Assembly: GCA_050789255.1 (NCBI GenBank)
Contig: JBOZRQ010000035.1
Location: 1-64,000, forward strand
Reading direction: 5' to 3'
Length of the DNA: 64,000 bases
Source of the DNA: JBOZRQ01 sp050789255
GTDB taxonomy: Bacteria > Bacillota > Sulfobacillia > Symbiobacteriales > Symbiobacteriaceae
A model generated the notes under the pieces. It had not been told where the DNA came from and did not search any database. It worked only from the letters and a program-made list of their open reading frames with translations. Of this stretch, positions 31,207-40,361 are shown piece after piece. Each line of letters starts with the position of its first letter. Position 1 is the first letter of the stretch. A program made the position numbers and the translations under genes.

Positions 31207-33996
31207 TTACCGAACCAACCCGTGCCGGGCGGCGTAAGCGACCAGGGCCGCCCGGTTGGCCACATCCAGCCGGTTGAAGATGTTGCGCAGGTGCGCCTGG
31301 ACGGTCTTCACGGAGATGAAGAGGGCGGCGGCGATCTCTTTGTCTTTCTGTCCTTGTGCAACCAGGGCGACGATCTCCAGTTCCCGCTGGGTCAGGCCGT
31401 CGGGGCGCCCGGGCGCCAGGAGGGCATCGGCCCGGGCGAGGGCCGGGGCAGCTCTCAGCCGGGCGAGGGTCTCCCGGGCTTCGGTTGATGGTCTGGTCAC
31501 CTGGGGCAGCGCCTCCGCCCAGGCCACGCACGTGAGCGCCCACTCGTAGGGAAAGCGGCACGCTTGCGCAAGGCGGGCGCCGGCTGCGAAGTGTTCCCGT
31601 GAGGCGTCGGCGGCACCGCAGCCGGCGTGCAGCTGCCCGAGCAGCCGATGGGCTTCGATGGCGTGCCAGAGGTCGTTTGCATTTTGCGCGAAGGCCAGAG
31701 CGGCGCTGGCGTTTTGGAGTGCGGCCCGGGAATCGCCGGCGGCCCAGTGGTACTCAGCCCAGCGCTGATGCAGCTCGCCGCGCAGGCTCACGACCTCCCG
31801 GGTCTGCAGGTCCCGGTCGGCGGCCTCCAACCAGGCTCTGGCCGCCGCAAGCTCGCCTGCGGCGATGCAGATGCGGGCCCGCAGGGTCCGGGCGTAGAGG
31901 GAGATCCGCTCAAAGCCCAGGTCATCCTTGGGGCGCCGCGGCGTCACAGGCGCCATCACACGCTCGGCGCCCTTCACATCGCCCTCCGCGAGGTGGAGCA
32001 AGGCGGCATAGTAGCGCCACCAACTCCGGTCGGAGGCGTGCGGGTGCTGGTCCAGGTAGGTGGTCAGGTTATGCCGGGCGGCCTCCCAGTCGCCGCGCAC
32101 GAAGTGAAAGAACCCCAGCGAGGAGTACCCCTCGGGCATCCAGTTCAGCCCCGTGCGCTCCCTGGATTCCGCCTCGTACGTGGCCACCTCGGCAGCGACC
32201 CGGTCGAGCTCGTCGGGCTGATCTGCGCGGGCCCACAGCAGCGCCACCAGCTCGGTCCACTTGTACAGGAAGGCCATGCGGTAGTCCCGCCAGCGCTCGG
32301 CGGCGGTGCGGGCGGCCCGCTCGTAGAGCCCGATTGCCAGGTCGACCCGGCCGTCGTACATGGCTACGTTGGCCTCCTGGTCATCCGGGCCCGCCTGTTG
32401 GTCGGGCGGGAGTTTGCTGCGCATCGTGGCGATCAGGCCGCGGGCTCGCTCCAGGCGCCCGGCCATGGTAAGGGCCGAGCACAGGGTGCGATTGATCGGG
32501 GCGTGGCCGGTGATCTCTCCGGTCAGGTCCACCTGGAGCCTGCGAAACTCGGGGTCGTCGAGCAGCTCCTCCTCCTCGCGGCGGACGGCTGCCAGCTTTT
32601 CCACACAGCCGGGCGTCCTGGCGCCGTAGTCGGACCAGGCTAACATGTGCCTGGCCCAAGCCGCGACGACTCGGTCGCCTCGCTCCAGGGCGCCTTCCCA
32701 GCAGGCACGGCTCCGGGCGCCGTCTGCGTAGCGCAAGGCGTAGCCCAGCTTCAGCAGGGCCTCGGGCAGGCGGGGGTCGCCCTCGGGCAGCTGGTCGACC
32801 AGTTCCTGGCCCCACCGGGCGGCCTGGGCGAGGGCGCCCAGCCGCAGCGCCCGGTCCAGGGCGGCCCGCAGGGCGTCGGCCGCCCGGGGGTCGCCGGCGG
32901 CGCCCAGGTGGTAGGCGAGGGCGCCCGGGTCGGCGCCGGGCTGGGCCTGCAGCGCCTCCGCCGCCGCCAGGTGCAGGCGGCGGCGCCGCAGGCCGATCAG
33001 CCCGGCCTCCAGCACCTCCCGCACCAGCGCATGGTCGAAGACGAACCGCTCGGCGCCCTCGCTGCGAATCACCCGGGCGGCCAAAGCCTCCTCCAGGGCC
33101 GCCAGGGTCTCCTCCTCGGTGCCAGGCGCCACCCGGACCAGCAGGTCGTAAGCGAACCGCTCCCCGATCACCGCCGCCGCCTGAAGCACGGCATAGGTCG
33201 CCGGGGTCAGGCTCTGCAGCCGGCGCTGGAGGGCCTGCTGGATGGTCTCGGGGAGTGGCGCTGTCCCGCCGGTTTTCGCGGCCAGGGAGAGCAGTTGGGT
33301 GACGAACAGCGGATGCCCGCCCGTGCGGCTGTGCAACTGCCCAGCCAGTTCGCCGGGCGCCGCACACTCGGGCAGCGCCGCCTCCACCAGGCTCCGCACA
33401 GCGGGCAGATCCAGGCGGGGGAGCCGCACGTGCGTGGCCCCGGCACGCTCCAGGTCCGGCAGCAGCGCCCAGAGCAGCTCATCGGCCCGAAGGTCGGTAT
33501 CCCGGTAGGTCACGATCAGCATGATGGGCGCCGTGCGCAGGCGTGGCAGCATATACCGCAAGAGCTCCAGGGAGAGCGGGTCGGCCCAGTGAACATCCTC
33601 CAGGACCAGCAGCAGTCCCTCACCTGCGCTGGCCTCCACGAGCCACTTGAACAGGGGATCGACCATGGCGTAGGCAGGCCAGTGGCCAGGTGCGCTTCCG
33701 AAGGGCGGAGGCAGTGCGGCTCCACTGCGCCCTGCCGCCCCCACCACGTCGAGCCAGGGTCCGCAAGGCGGCGTCTCGACGGCGCCCGGGCACCACCCCC
33801 GTGCCACCGCCGCGATCCCACAGCCGGCGATGAAGGCCTCCACCAGGGCGGTCTTGCCGGCGCCCGCCTCGCCGCCCACCAGGACCAGGGAACCAACGCC
33901 GCACCGGGCAGCATCCCACCTCTGGCGCAGCAGTGACAGCTCTGCTCCTCGACCAGCCAGCAATGATCTCACTTCCAGTTGCTCGGTATAGCACAA
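31207..33996 (-). CDS. large LuxR-type regulator with AAA ATPase and TPR-like repeats (MalT/LAL-like)
   Basis: A regulator of up to 929 residues. The N-terminal AAA_16/STAND ATPase has Walker A GGEAGAGKT (41-49) and Walker B LLLVLEDVHWAD. A long helical TPR-like middle (about 330-830) precedes a C-terminal LuxR HTH (about 865-925: LTQRELEIVALVAQGQKDKE and FISVKTVQAHLRNIFNRL). Such proteins oligomerise on ligand and ATP binding to activate transcription. The TTG start at 33996 lies within the spacer of a possible promoter; a GTG at 33972 (residue 9) is an alternative. The ligand is unknown. Confidence 0.88.
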   Translation of the reverse strand: MCYTEQLEVRSLLAGRGAELSLLRQRWDAARCGVGSLVLVGGEAGAGKTALVEAFIAGCGIAAVARGWCPGAVETPPCGPWLDVVGAAGRSGAALPPPFGSAPGHWPAYAMVDPLFKWLVEASAGEGLLLVLEDVHWADPLSLELLRYMLPRLRTAPIMLIVTYRDTDLRADELLWALLPDLERAGATHVRLPRLDLPAVRSLVEAALPECAAPGELAGQLHSRTGGHPLFVTQLLSLAAKTGGTAPLPETIQQALQRRLQSLTPATYAVLQAAAVIGERFAYDLLVRVAPGTEEETLAALEEALAARVIRSEGAERFVFDHALVREVLEAGLIGLRRRRLHLAAAEALQAQPGADPGALAYHLGAAGDPRAADALRAALDRALRLGALAQAARWGQELVDQLPEGDPRLPEALLKLGYALRYADGARSRACWEGALERGDRVVAAWARHMLAWSDYGARTPGCVEKLAAVRREEEELLDDPEFRRLQVDLTGEITGHAPINRTLCSALTMAGRLERARGLIATMRSKLPPDQQAGPDDQEANVAMYDGRVDLAIGLYERAARTAAERWRDYRMAFLYKWTELVALLWARADQPDELDRVAAEVATYEAESRERTGLNWMPEGYSSLGFFHFVRGDWEAARHNLTTYLDQHPHASDRSWWRYYAALLHLAEGDVKGAERVMAPVTPRRPKDDLGFERISLYARTLRARICIAAGELAAARAWLEAADRDLQTREVVSLRGELHQRWAEYHWAAGDSRAALQNASAALAFAQNANDLWHAIEAHRLLGQLHAGCGAADASREHFAAGARLAQACRFPYEWALTCVAWAEALPQVTRPSTEARETLARLRAAPALARADALLAPGRPDGLTQRELEIVALVAQGQKDKEIAAALFISVKTVQAHLRNIFNRLDVANRAALVAYAARHGLVR

Positions 33997-34012
33997 TCAA
34001 TAAACTATTCAA
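33985..34012 (-). promoter_or_regulatory. possible promoter of the LuxR-type gene
   Basis: On the minus strand TTGAAT and TATACC are spaced 16 bases apart. If real, transcription starts near 33978 and translation should begin at GTG 33972 with almost no leader. Confidence 0.4.
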
Positions 34013-34039
34013 GAGCTGCGGCATCTCTCCTGTCGGACA

Positions 34040-34070
34040 GCAAAACGGCAGCCCCGCCAGGGAGCTGCCG
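34040..34070 (-). terminator. intrinsic terminator of the tartrate/malate dehydrogenase gene
   Basis: The arms ACGGCAGC (34044-34051) and GCTGCCGT (34063-34070), read on the minus strand, are followed by TTTTGCTG. Confidence 0.8.
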
Positions 34071-34081
34071 TAGTCATCTGC

Positions 34082-35137
34082 CTATTTAACCGCCCGGGCG
34101 ATGGCCTCGGCCATCTCCATTGTGCTGTTGGTTCCGCCCATGTCCCGTGTGGCGACTGCCCCGCTGCCGGTCACCGCCTCGATCGCGGTCATCACCGCTC
34201 GGGCCGCGTCCGCCTCGCCGAGGTGCTCAAGCATCATGGCGCCCGCCCAGATCTGGGCGGTGGGGTTGGCGATCATCTTGCCGAAAATATCGGGCGCAGA
34301 GCCGTGCACCGCCTCGAACATGCTGGGCGCCGTGCCGATGGGGTTGATGTTGCCGCTGGCTGCGAAGCCTAGGCCGCCCTGAATGGCGGCGCCGATATCG
34401 GTCAGGATGTCGCCGAAGAGGTTGGAGGCGACCACCACGTCCAGTGTGTGCGGGTGGGTGACAAACCGGGCGGAGAGCGCATCCACATGGCAACGGAAGA
34501 GCTCCACATCGGGGTAGTCCCTGGCGACCTCGTTGGTCACCTCGTCCCAGAAGACCATGCTGTTGCGCTGGGCGTTGGACTTGGTGCAGCTGGTCAGGTG
34601 CTTGCGCCGCTTGCGGGCCTGCTCAAACCCGTACCGCAGGGCACGCTCGACGCCGTTGCGGGTGAAGATCGCGGTCTCGACCGCCACCTCGTTGGGGGTG
34701 CCTACATGGACCCGCCCGCCGGCGCCAACGTACTCGCCCTCGCTGTTCTCACGGATCACGAGGATGTCGAAAGGCTTCTCGGTCCGCAGGGGACCCTTCA
34801 CGCCGGCGAGCAGCCTGTGCGGCCGGACGTTGACGTACTGCTCAAAGGCCCGGCGGATCGGGAGCAGCAGGCCGTGCAGGGAGATATGATCCGGCACCAG
34901 GGCGGGGAAGCCCACCGTGCCCATATAGATCGCATCATACGGGCGCAAGGTCTCCAGCCCGTTGTCGGGCATCATGCGGCCATGTTCAAGGTAATACTCG
35001 CAGCTCCACGGGAACGATTCGGTCTCCAGGCGGAACCCGTAGGTCTCCGCAGCCTTGTTCAGGACCTCCAAAGCAGCGGGCACTACTTCCTTGCCGATGC
35101 CGTCCGCAGGCAGAACTGCGATGCGATACGCTTTCAT
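34082..35137 (-). CDS. tartrate/D-malate dehydrogenase-type beta-decarboxylating dehydrogenase
   Basis: A 351-residue member of the isocitrate/isopropylmalate dehydrogenase family, NAD(P)- and Mn/Mg-dependent. The N-terminal IAVLPADGIGKEVVPAALEV, FPWSCEYYLEHGRMMP and the substrate-arginine region PIRRAFEQYVNVRPHRL match tartrate dehydrogenase/decarboxylase and D-malate dehydrogenase more closely than LeuB. The catalytic Lys is in SCTKSNAQRNS, metal-binding Asp residues are in NLFGDILTDIGAA, and the cofactor loop is EAVHGSAPDIFGK. The frame starts at ATG 35137. It stands alone, with its own terminator, and no leu genes are nearby. Confidence 0.87.
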   Translation of the reverse strand: MKAYRIAVLPADGIGKEVVPAALEVLNKAAETYGFRLETESFPWSCEYYLEHGRMMPDNGLETLRPYDAIYMGTVGFPALVPDHISLHGLLLPIRRAFEQYVNVRPHRLLAGVKGPLRTEKPFDILVIRENSEGEYVGAGGRVHVGTPNEVAVETAIFTRNGVERALRYGFEQARKRRKHLTSCTKSNAQRNSMVFWDEVTNEVARDYPDVELFRCHVDALSARFVTHPHTLDVVVASNLFGDILTDIGAAIQGGLGFAASGNINPIGTAPSMFEAVHGSAPDIFGKMIANPTAQIWAGAMMLEHLGEADAARAVMTAIEAVTGSGAVATRDMGGTNSTMEMAEAIARAVK

Positions 35138-35231
35138 GCCGGTCCACCTTCCGATACGCGTTTTGTTACTCTAAATCTTAGCGCCGTGAAAGACCCCGTG
35201 GGAATGATCACTTATTATCCGCTGTAGGCAA

Positions 35232-35271
35232 GAAAAACACCCACCTCCCGTGCGAAATGGAGGTGGGTGTT
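35232..35271 (-). terminator. intrinsic terminator of the molybdoenzyme operon
   Basis: Perfect 13 bp arms 35236-35248 (AACACCCACCTCC) and 35259-35271, read on the minus strand, are followed by TTTCTTGCC. Confidence 0.9.
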
Positions 35272-35274
35272 GGG

Positions 35275-35457
35275 TTACGAGAGGTTGATCTCCTTGTAGC
35301 CGTAGGTCGGGGCTGGCGCCTGGGGCATCATCGGCTTGGCGAGCTTGGTCGCCAGTTTGCCTGCGCCGGGCAGCCCCTTGCGGGCCGCCACGACCGCCAG
35401 GCCGGCGATGGCGCCCGTCAGCAGGGCCAGGAGCGCAGTGCGGCGATCCTTGTTCAC
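35275..35457 (-). CDS. small membrane protein (60 aa) at the end of the molybdoenzyme operon
   Basis: A 60-residue protein with one transmembrane segment (about 8-25, ALLALLTGAIAGLAVVAA) and a short basic, Pro-rich tail (ATKLAKPMMPQAPAPTYGYK). The GTG at 35457 is preceded by GAAGGAGGGA. It lies 22 bases after the DmsC-like anchor gene and just before the operon terminator, so it is probably part of or accessory to that membrane complex. No family is recognised. Confidence 0.7.
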   Translation of the reverse strand: MNKDRRTALLALLTGAIAGLAVVAARKGLPGAGKLATKLAKPMMPQAPAPTYGYKEINLS

Positions 35458-35479
35458 GTGCGAATCCCTCCTTCGTGGG

Positions 35480-36445
35480 TTAGAACCAGGGGCGCCCGGT
35501 CAGGAAGAAGAGCGCCCGGCCGGCGAGTTCACCCACCGCCACCAGCGCCAGGCCGCTGGCGATGAGCGCATTGCAGAGCTTGAGGCTGGCGCCCTTCTTG
35601 TGCAGCGCCCAGAGAACCACCGCCAGCAGGACGGGAACACCCACGCCGAGCGCCCACTGCAGGTTGAGCATGAGGCTGTTCTGCTGCACGACCTGATGAC
35701 CGATGTAGAGGGCAGTCCTCACGGTGTCAGCCCCAACCGCCGCCTTGCCGATGGCGCTCGGCGAGGCGCCGGCAGCGCCGTGCGCCAGGTAGTTAAGCCG
35801 CCAGGCCAGGGCGCCGCCGCAGGCGATGGCCCCGGTCAGCATGGTGAGGCCCAGGCGCCGGTGCGAGAGGCGCACGGTCTGCTCCCCCTGCTTCAGGTCG
35901 ATGAAGCGGCCCCAGGCAAAGCTGTAGACGGCAGCGACGGCCATCGGACCCAGGACGAGGCCCGACGCTGCGAAGAGGATGGTGACCGAGGGGTGGTTCC
36001 ACATAGGGCGCCCGGGGATCTGGTAGACCATCGCCTGGCTGAGGACGCCCACGACGCCCACGACCCCGGTAACAACGCCCACAATGCGACGGAGCTCCGC
36101 ATCGTCGACCCGCTTCCACCACAGGTAGGTGTAGACGGCGACCAGGGCAAAGAAGAGGCCGAAGCTCCAGACCTCCCGGGACAGCCACGAGGAGGCGATG
36201 TGGGTCAGCGCCCGGAAGGCGAACTGGGGCCGGCCCAGGTGGGTCGTGGAGAAGAGCAGGCCCAGGGCCGTCAGCGGGATCAGGATGTAGGTGCCGATGC
36301 GGGTGAACGCATCCTGCACGGCATCCGGCGCCTTACGCTTGAGGAAATCGCTCACCAGCAGCACCCAGAAGGCGCCCACGCTGGCCTGCGTGAAGAGCGT
36401 GAAGAGGACCAGGCTGTACTGGGCCTGGTGAAGCCACTCCATCAT
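35480..36445 (-). CDS. dmsC: DmsC-like membrane anchor subunit
   Basis: A 321-residue integral membrane protein with about eight transmembrane segments. It resembles DmsC, the quinol-oxidising anchor of DMSO-reductase-type enzymes. Hallmarks are the opening EWLHQAQYSLVLFTLFTQAS, FSTTHLGRPQFAFRAL and SSWLSREVWSFGLFF, and later YQIPGRPMWNHPSVT. It would pass electrons from menaquinol to the four-cluster iron-sulfur subunit encoded three bases upstream. The start is the first of two ATG codons at 36445. It belongs to the molybdoenzyme operon; no haem ligand pattern (as in NarI) is seen. Confidence 0.9.
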   Translation of the reverse strand: MMEWLHQAQYSLVLFTLFTQASVGAFWVLLVSDFLKRKAPDAVQDAFTRIGTYILIPLTALGLLFSTTHLGRPQFAFRALTHIASSWLSREVWSFGLFFALVAVYTYLWWKRVDDAELRRIVGVVTGVVGVVGVLSQAMVYQIPGRPMWNHPSVTILFAASGLVLGPMAVAAVYSFAWGRFIDLKQGEQTVRLSHRRLGLTMLTGAIACGGALAWRLNYLAHGAAGASPSAIGKAAVGADTVRTALYIGHQVVQQNSLMLNLQWALGVGVPVLLAVVLWALHKKGASLKLCNALIASGLALVAVGELAGRALFFLTGRPWF

Positions 36446-36447
36446 GG

Positions 36448-37047
36448 CTACTTGCCCTCCTTCGGGGGAGCCATGTTCATCTGATGATCGGGCTGCGGGC
36501 CCTTCAGCGGCCAGGCGAAGCGGGTGCTGGGCTTGGTGATGCTGGGATCAGCAAAGCCCGGGGCCACGTTCACCACCTGGCGCTGCTTGGCGGCATGCTG
36601 GTCGACCTCGCCGAAGGTGAGGGCGCCGGTCAGGCAGGACTCGACGCACTTGGGCATCAGGCCCTCGTCGATACGCTGGTAGCAGCCGTTGCACTTGGAG
36701 ACAACGCCCTGCTCGGGGTCAAACTGGGGCACGCCGTAGGGGCAGGTCCAGGTGCAGTACTGGCAGCCGATGCAGGCGGTCGGGTTATGGATCACCAGGC
36801 CGTCCTTCTCACGCTTCATGTAGGCGTCGACCGGGCATCCCTTCATGCAGGCCGGATCCACACAGTGGTTGCAGGCCACGCTAAGGTGGACCCGCGACGC
36901 CTCCGGGAACTCGCCCATCTCGAAGGAGCGCACCTTGCGCCAGCGAATCTCGGGGGGCATGCGGTAAAAGTCCTTGCACGCAGCCTCGCAGCACTTGCAG
37001 CCGATGCACTTCTCCATATCGGCATGGAAGCCGAGTTGGTTCGTCAC
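36448..37047 (-). CDS. dmsB: DmsB-like four-cluster iron-sulfur subunit
   Basis: A 199-residue electron-transfer subunit with four ferredoxin-type cysteine groups: CIGCKCCEAAC (14-24), CNHCVDPACMKGC, CIGCQYCTWTC, and CNGC paired with CVESC. Together they give 16 ligands for four [4Fe-4S] clusters, the usual DmsB/NrfC number, plus one extra Cys in the first group. It links the membrane anchor to the molybdenum subunit. It has no Tat signal of its own and probably travels with the catalytic subunit. The GTG at 37047 follows AGAGGTG, 15 bases after the catalytic-subunit stop. Confidence 0.93.
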   Translation of the reverse strand: MTNQLGFHADMEKCIGCKCCEAACKDFYRMPPEIRWRKVRSFEMGEFPEASRVHLSVACNHCVDPACMKGCPVDAYMKREKDGLVIHNPTACIGCQYCTWTCPYGVPQFDPEQGVVSKCNGCYQRIDEGLMPKCVESCLTGALTFGEVDQHAAKQRQVVNVAPGFADPSITKPSTRFAWPLKGPQPDHQMNMAPPKEGK

Positions 37048-37062
37048 GTTAGTTCACCTCTG

Positions 37063-39261
37063 CTACGCCTTGCTTATTTTGACAGCCTGCTGCTTGTAGT
37101 TCATCTGCTTGGAGAACTTGTCGACCGCCCACACCGTGAGGGCGTTCACCGGCCCCTCGTTAAAGTGCATCGGCACGAAGCAGGAGCCCGGGGCGATCAT
37201 GGCGGTAAGCACTGCCTTGCAGGTGATCTTACCCCGCTTGTTCTCCAGGACCACCTCGTCCCCGTACTCGATGGACATCCGCTCGGCATCCTTCGGGTTC
37301 AACTCCACGTAGGCGGTGGGGACCAGATTGTTGAGCTGCGGCACCTTGCGGGTCTTGGTGCCGGTGTGGTAGTGCTCCTGGACCCGGCCGCTGTTGAGCA
37401 TGAAGGGGAAGTCGCTGTCGGGCACCTCGGGCAGGGGCACTGGGTCCATGGCCCACAGGACCGCCTTCTGGTCGGGTGTGTTGAACTTGCCGTCAGCGTA
37501 CAGCCGGGGCGTGCCCTTGCTCTGGGCATCCTTGACCGGCCACTGCAGGCCCAGGTTCTCCTGGATGCGCTCGTAGGTGACACCGGTATAGTCGTTGGGG
37601 CGGCCCTTGGTCACCCGCTTGATCTCCTCGAAGCACTCAGCGGTCGTCTTGTAGGGGAAGAGCTGACCGTAGCCCATGCGGTTCGCCACATCCAGCAGGA
37701 TGTCGAAGTCGGTGCGGGCCTCCCCGGGCGGCTTGATCGCCGGCTGGAGCAGGTTGATGCGCCGTTCAGCGTTGACCATGACGCCGCTCTTCTCCGCCCA
37801 GAGGGAAGCGGGCAGGTAGATGTGGGCAAGCTGTGCCGTGTCGGAGGTCTCGTAAGCGTCCTGCACCACCAGCAGCTCCAACTTTTCCAGCGCCTTGCGG
37901 ACCCGGTTCTGGTCGGGCAGGGACATGAGCGGGTTGGTGCAGATCACCCAGAGCGCCTTCACCTTGCCCTCGATCGCGGCGTCGATGATCTCCGTAATCG
38001 AAGGGCTCTTGTCGGGCAGCTTCTTCGGGTCGATCCCCCACAGGGCGGCGATCTCCTCGCGGTGCTTGGCGTTGGCGATGGCCCGGTACCCCGGGTAGGT
38101 GGAAGAGCCGCCGACCTCACGGGCGGCCATGGCCGCCGGCTGGCCGGTGATCGAGAAGGAGCCGCAGCCGGGCTTGCCGATCTTGCCCTGGATCAGGTTG
38201 AGGTTGTGGAAGGCGTTGTTGGCCTGGGTGCCATTGACCGACTGGTTGATGCCCATGACCCACATGGAGAGCGACTTCTTGCTGACGCCGTACAGCAGGG
38301 CTGCCTCGATGATCTTCTGAGCGGGCACGCCGCAGATCTGGGCGGCGTACTCGGGGGTGTATTTCTCCAGATGCTTGACCAGGTCGGCGTAACCGGTGCA
38401 GTTGGCGTCGATATAGGCCTGGTCGATCAGGTTCTCCCGGATGACCACGTGGGCCATGGCGTTGAGCAGCACCAGGTCGGTGCCAGGCCTGATCGGCAGG
38501 TAGATGTCGGCGATGCGGGCGACCTGGGTCATGCGGGGATCGATGCAGATCAGCTTTGTTCCCTTGGCTGCCCGGGCCTTTACCACACGGCCGAAGAGGA
38601 TCGGATGGCACTCGGCCATGTTGGAGCCGGAGATCATGATCACATCGGCCTCTTCAATGTCGGCGTAGCCGCCCACCGGGCCGTCGGTGCCGAAGGAGCG
38701 GGTGTGTCCCACGACGGCTGAAGCCATGCAGGTACGGGTGTTGCCGTCCAGGTTGGCGGTGCCGATGCCGGCCCGCGCCAGCTTGCCGAGGGTATAGAAC
38801 TCTTCCATGGCCATCTGGCCGGTGTTGTAGATGGCGATCGAATCGGGGCCATACTTGGCGATCAGGTCTTTGAACTTGTCGGTCATGGCGGTCAGGGCCT
38901 CGTCCCAGCTGGCCTTTTCCGCCTTGCCATTCTTGCGGATGAGCGGGGTCTTGCCGCGGTCGGACGCCATGATCGCCATCCACTGGTAGATGCCCTTTGC
39001 GCAGAGAAGCCCGTCGTTGACCGGGTAGCCCTTCTTGCCCCGGATTGCGACGGCCTCGCCGCCCTTGACGCCGATCTCAATACCGCAGCCCGTGCCGCAG
39101 AAGCCGCAGGTGGAGTAAATCCACTTTTCGGGCTCCACGTGGGCGGGAGCGGGGCCGCCGCTGACGTAGCTGTTGGTGGCGAACGCCTCCCCGGCCATTC
39201 CCACCGTGGCTGTAGCTGCGAGCGAAAGCTTCAAAAAGGACCGACGGTCCATGCCTCCCAT
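37063..39261 (-). CDS. molybdopterin oxidoreductase, Nap/Nas-like nitrate-reductase-type catalytic subunit
   Basis: A 732-residue Mo-bis-MGD enzyme. It has a Tat signal (DRRSFLKL, Arg6-Arg7, then a hydrophobic run to about 28) and an N-terminal [4Fe-4S] site Cys52/55/59/87. A putative Mo-ligand cysteine, Cys178, lies in NTRTCMASAVVGH. The following FGTDGPVGGYADIEEAD, GSNMAECHPILFGRV, the MGINQSVNGTQANNAFHNLN block and SITGQPAAMAAREVGGSS are typical of periplasmic/assimilatory nitrate reductases rather than DMSO reductase, which has Ser at the metal. The start at ATG 39261 follows GGGAGGAG. It is first in an operon with DmsB/DmsC-like genes, so a quinol-linked, exported reductase is likely. 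The substrate is inferred. Confidence 0.87.
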   Translation of the reverse strand: MGGMDRRSFLKLSLAATATVGMAGEAFATNSYVSGGPAPAHVEPEKWIYSTCGFCGTGCGIEIGVKGGEAVAIRGKKGYPVNDGLLCAKGIYQWMAIMASDRGKTPLIRKNGKAEKASWDEALTAMTDKFKDLIAKYGPDSIAIYNTGQMAMEEFYTLGKLARAGIGTANLDGNTRTCMASAVVGHTRSFGTDGPVGGYADIEEADVIMISGSNMAECHPILFGRVVKARAAKGTKLICIDPRMTQVARIADIYLPIRPGTDLVLLNAMAHVVIRENLIDQAYIDANCTGYADLVKHLEKYTPEYAAQICGVPAQKIIEAALLYGVSKKSLSMWVMGINQSVNGTQANNAFHNLNLIQGKIGKPGCGSFSITGQPAAMAAREVGGSSTYPGYRAIANAKHREEIAALWGIDPKKLPDKSPSITEIIDAAIEGKVKALWVICTNPLMSLPDQNRVRKALEKLELLVVQDAYETSDTAQLAHIYLPASLWAEKSGVMVNAERRINLLQPAIKPPGEARTDFDILLDVANRMGYGQLFPYKTTAECFEEIKRVTKGRPNDYTGVTYERIQENLGLQWPVKDAQSKGTPRLYADGKFNTPDQKAVLWAMDPVPLPEVPDSDFPFMLNSGRVQEHYHTGTKTRKVPQLNNLVPTAYVELNPKDAERMSIEYGDEVVLENKRGKITCKAVLTAMIAPGSCFVPMHFNEGPVNALTVWAVDKFSKQMNYKQQAVKISKA

Positions 39262-39495
39262 GTGTGCGCTCCTCCCTTATGAAACTCATGCTCCAATCGT
39301 ACCGGAGGCTGGCACTTAACCACCATCGGTCGTGTAGGCATAAAAAGTCGTGCCGGTTTTCTCCGGTCTACGCCTTAGATATCTTTGATGGCGACAAATC
39401 GCAACTAGGCCGCGCAACCGAAGATTGAGGGCTTCTCATACGGTCAATCCCTTGGGATAATGGGTGTATGTCCCCGTCGAAGGAGGAGCCGCCGT
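39262..39495. promoter_or_regulatory. divergent control region between the molybdoenzyme operon and lgt
   Basis: A 234-base region without genes. GATAAT near 39456 is a plausible -10 for lgt, without a clear -35. The string TTTGATGGCGACAAAT near 39385 loosely resembles a CRP/FNR half-site pair, but the second half deviates, so anaerobic control is only a possibility. Confidence 0.35.
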
Positions 39496-40293
39496 TTGAA
39501 CGTCCTCGCCATTGTCGACCCCATTGCGCTACAGCTCGGTCCGTTCACCATCCGCTGGTACGGCCTGATCTTTGTAAGCGGTGTTCTTGCCGCCATTTGG
39601 ACCTCCATGCGGGCTGCGAAGCACCGCGGGCTCGACCCTGAGTTTGTGCCGGATATTTCCATGATTCTGGTGCCCGCCGGCATCCTGGGCGCCCGGCTCT
39701 ACGAGGTATTCGTGCTCCAGTGGGGCTACTACAGCCAGCATCCCGGCGAAATTCTGAAGGTCTGGGAGGGCGGGCTGGCTATCCACGGCGGCGTGCTCGG
39801 CGCCCTGATCTGCGGCGGCATCTACATTTGGTACCGGAAGCAGTCGTTCTGGCTCTGGGCTGACATGATTGGCCCCGGCCTGATCCTGGCCCAGGCGATC
39901 GGCCGCTGGGGCAACTTCTTCAACCAGGAGGCCTACGGCGGGCCGGCGCCGCAGTCGGTCATCGACAAGCTGCCCGGCTTCATCCGGGAGGGCATGACGA
40001 TCAATGGAGTCGTCATGCACCCGACCTTCCTCTACGAGAGCGTCTGGAACGTACTGGTCTTCGGCGTGCTCTACGCGGTCCAGCGCCGCAAGCCCCCCGC
40101 AGGCGTGGTCTTCAGCCTCTACTTGATCCTCTACAACGTGGGCCGCTACATGATCGAGTCGATCCGCGAGGATAGCTCGTTCGTCTTTGGCAACGTGCGT
40201 GTCGCCCAGTTGATGGCACTGATTCAGATCGTGGTCGGCCTCGGGTTGCTGGTGTGGCATTACCGTCGGGCCCGTCCTAAAGCCGCCGAGTAA
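39496..40293 (+). CDS. lgt: prolipoprotein diacylglyceryl transferase
   Basis: A 265-residue membrane enzyme with about seven transmembrane segments. It transfers diacylglycerol from phosphatidylglycerol to the lipobox cysteine of prolipoproteins. FTIRWYGLIFVSGV at the start, the central GGLAIHGGVLGA (with the essential His) and the Lgt signature IGRWGNFFNQEAYGGP are intact, as is MHPTFLYESVWN. The start is TTG at 39496 after GAAGGAGGAG; an upstream in-frame GTG near 39460 is less likely. The gene ends before a good terminator and stands alone. Confidence 0.96.
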   Translation: MNVLAIVDPIALQLGPFTIRWYGLIFVSGVLAAIWTSMRAAKHRGLDPEFVPDISMILVPAGILGARLYEVFVLQWGYYSQHPGEILKVWEGGLAIHGGVLGALICGGIYIWYRKQSFWLWADMIGPGLILAQAIGRWGNFFNQEAYGGPAPQSVIDKLPGFIREGMTINGVVMHPTFLYESVWNVLVFGVLYAVQRRKPPAGVVFSLYLILYNVGRYMIESIREDSSFVFGNVRVAQLMALIQIVVGLGLLVWHYRRARPKAAE

Positions 40294-40294
40294 A

Positions 40295-40340
40295 AGCAGG
40301 CTCCAGAAGCGCACTGGTCGCTCCTGGAGCCTGCTGTTTT
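40295..40340 (+). terminator. intrinsic terminator of lgt
   Basis: The arms AGCAGGCTCCAG (40295-40306) and CTGGAGCCTGCT (40324-40335) are followed by GTTTT. Confidence 0.88.
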
Positions 40341-40361
40341 GCGCGGGAGGGGACATAATAT

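Noticed and set aside
36484..38721. 745-codon plus-strand open frame
   Set aside because: Antisense to the molybdoenzyme and DmsB-like genes; no ribosome-binding site or recognisable domain.
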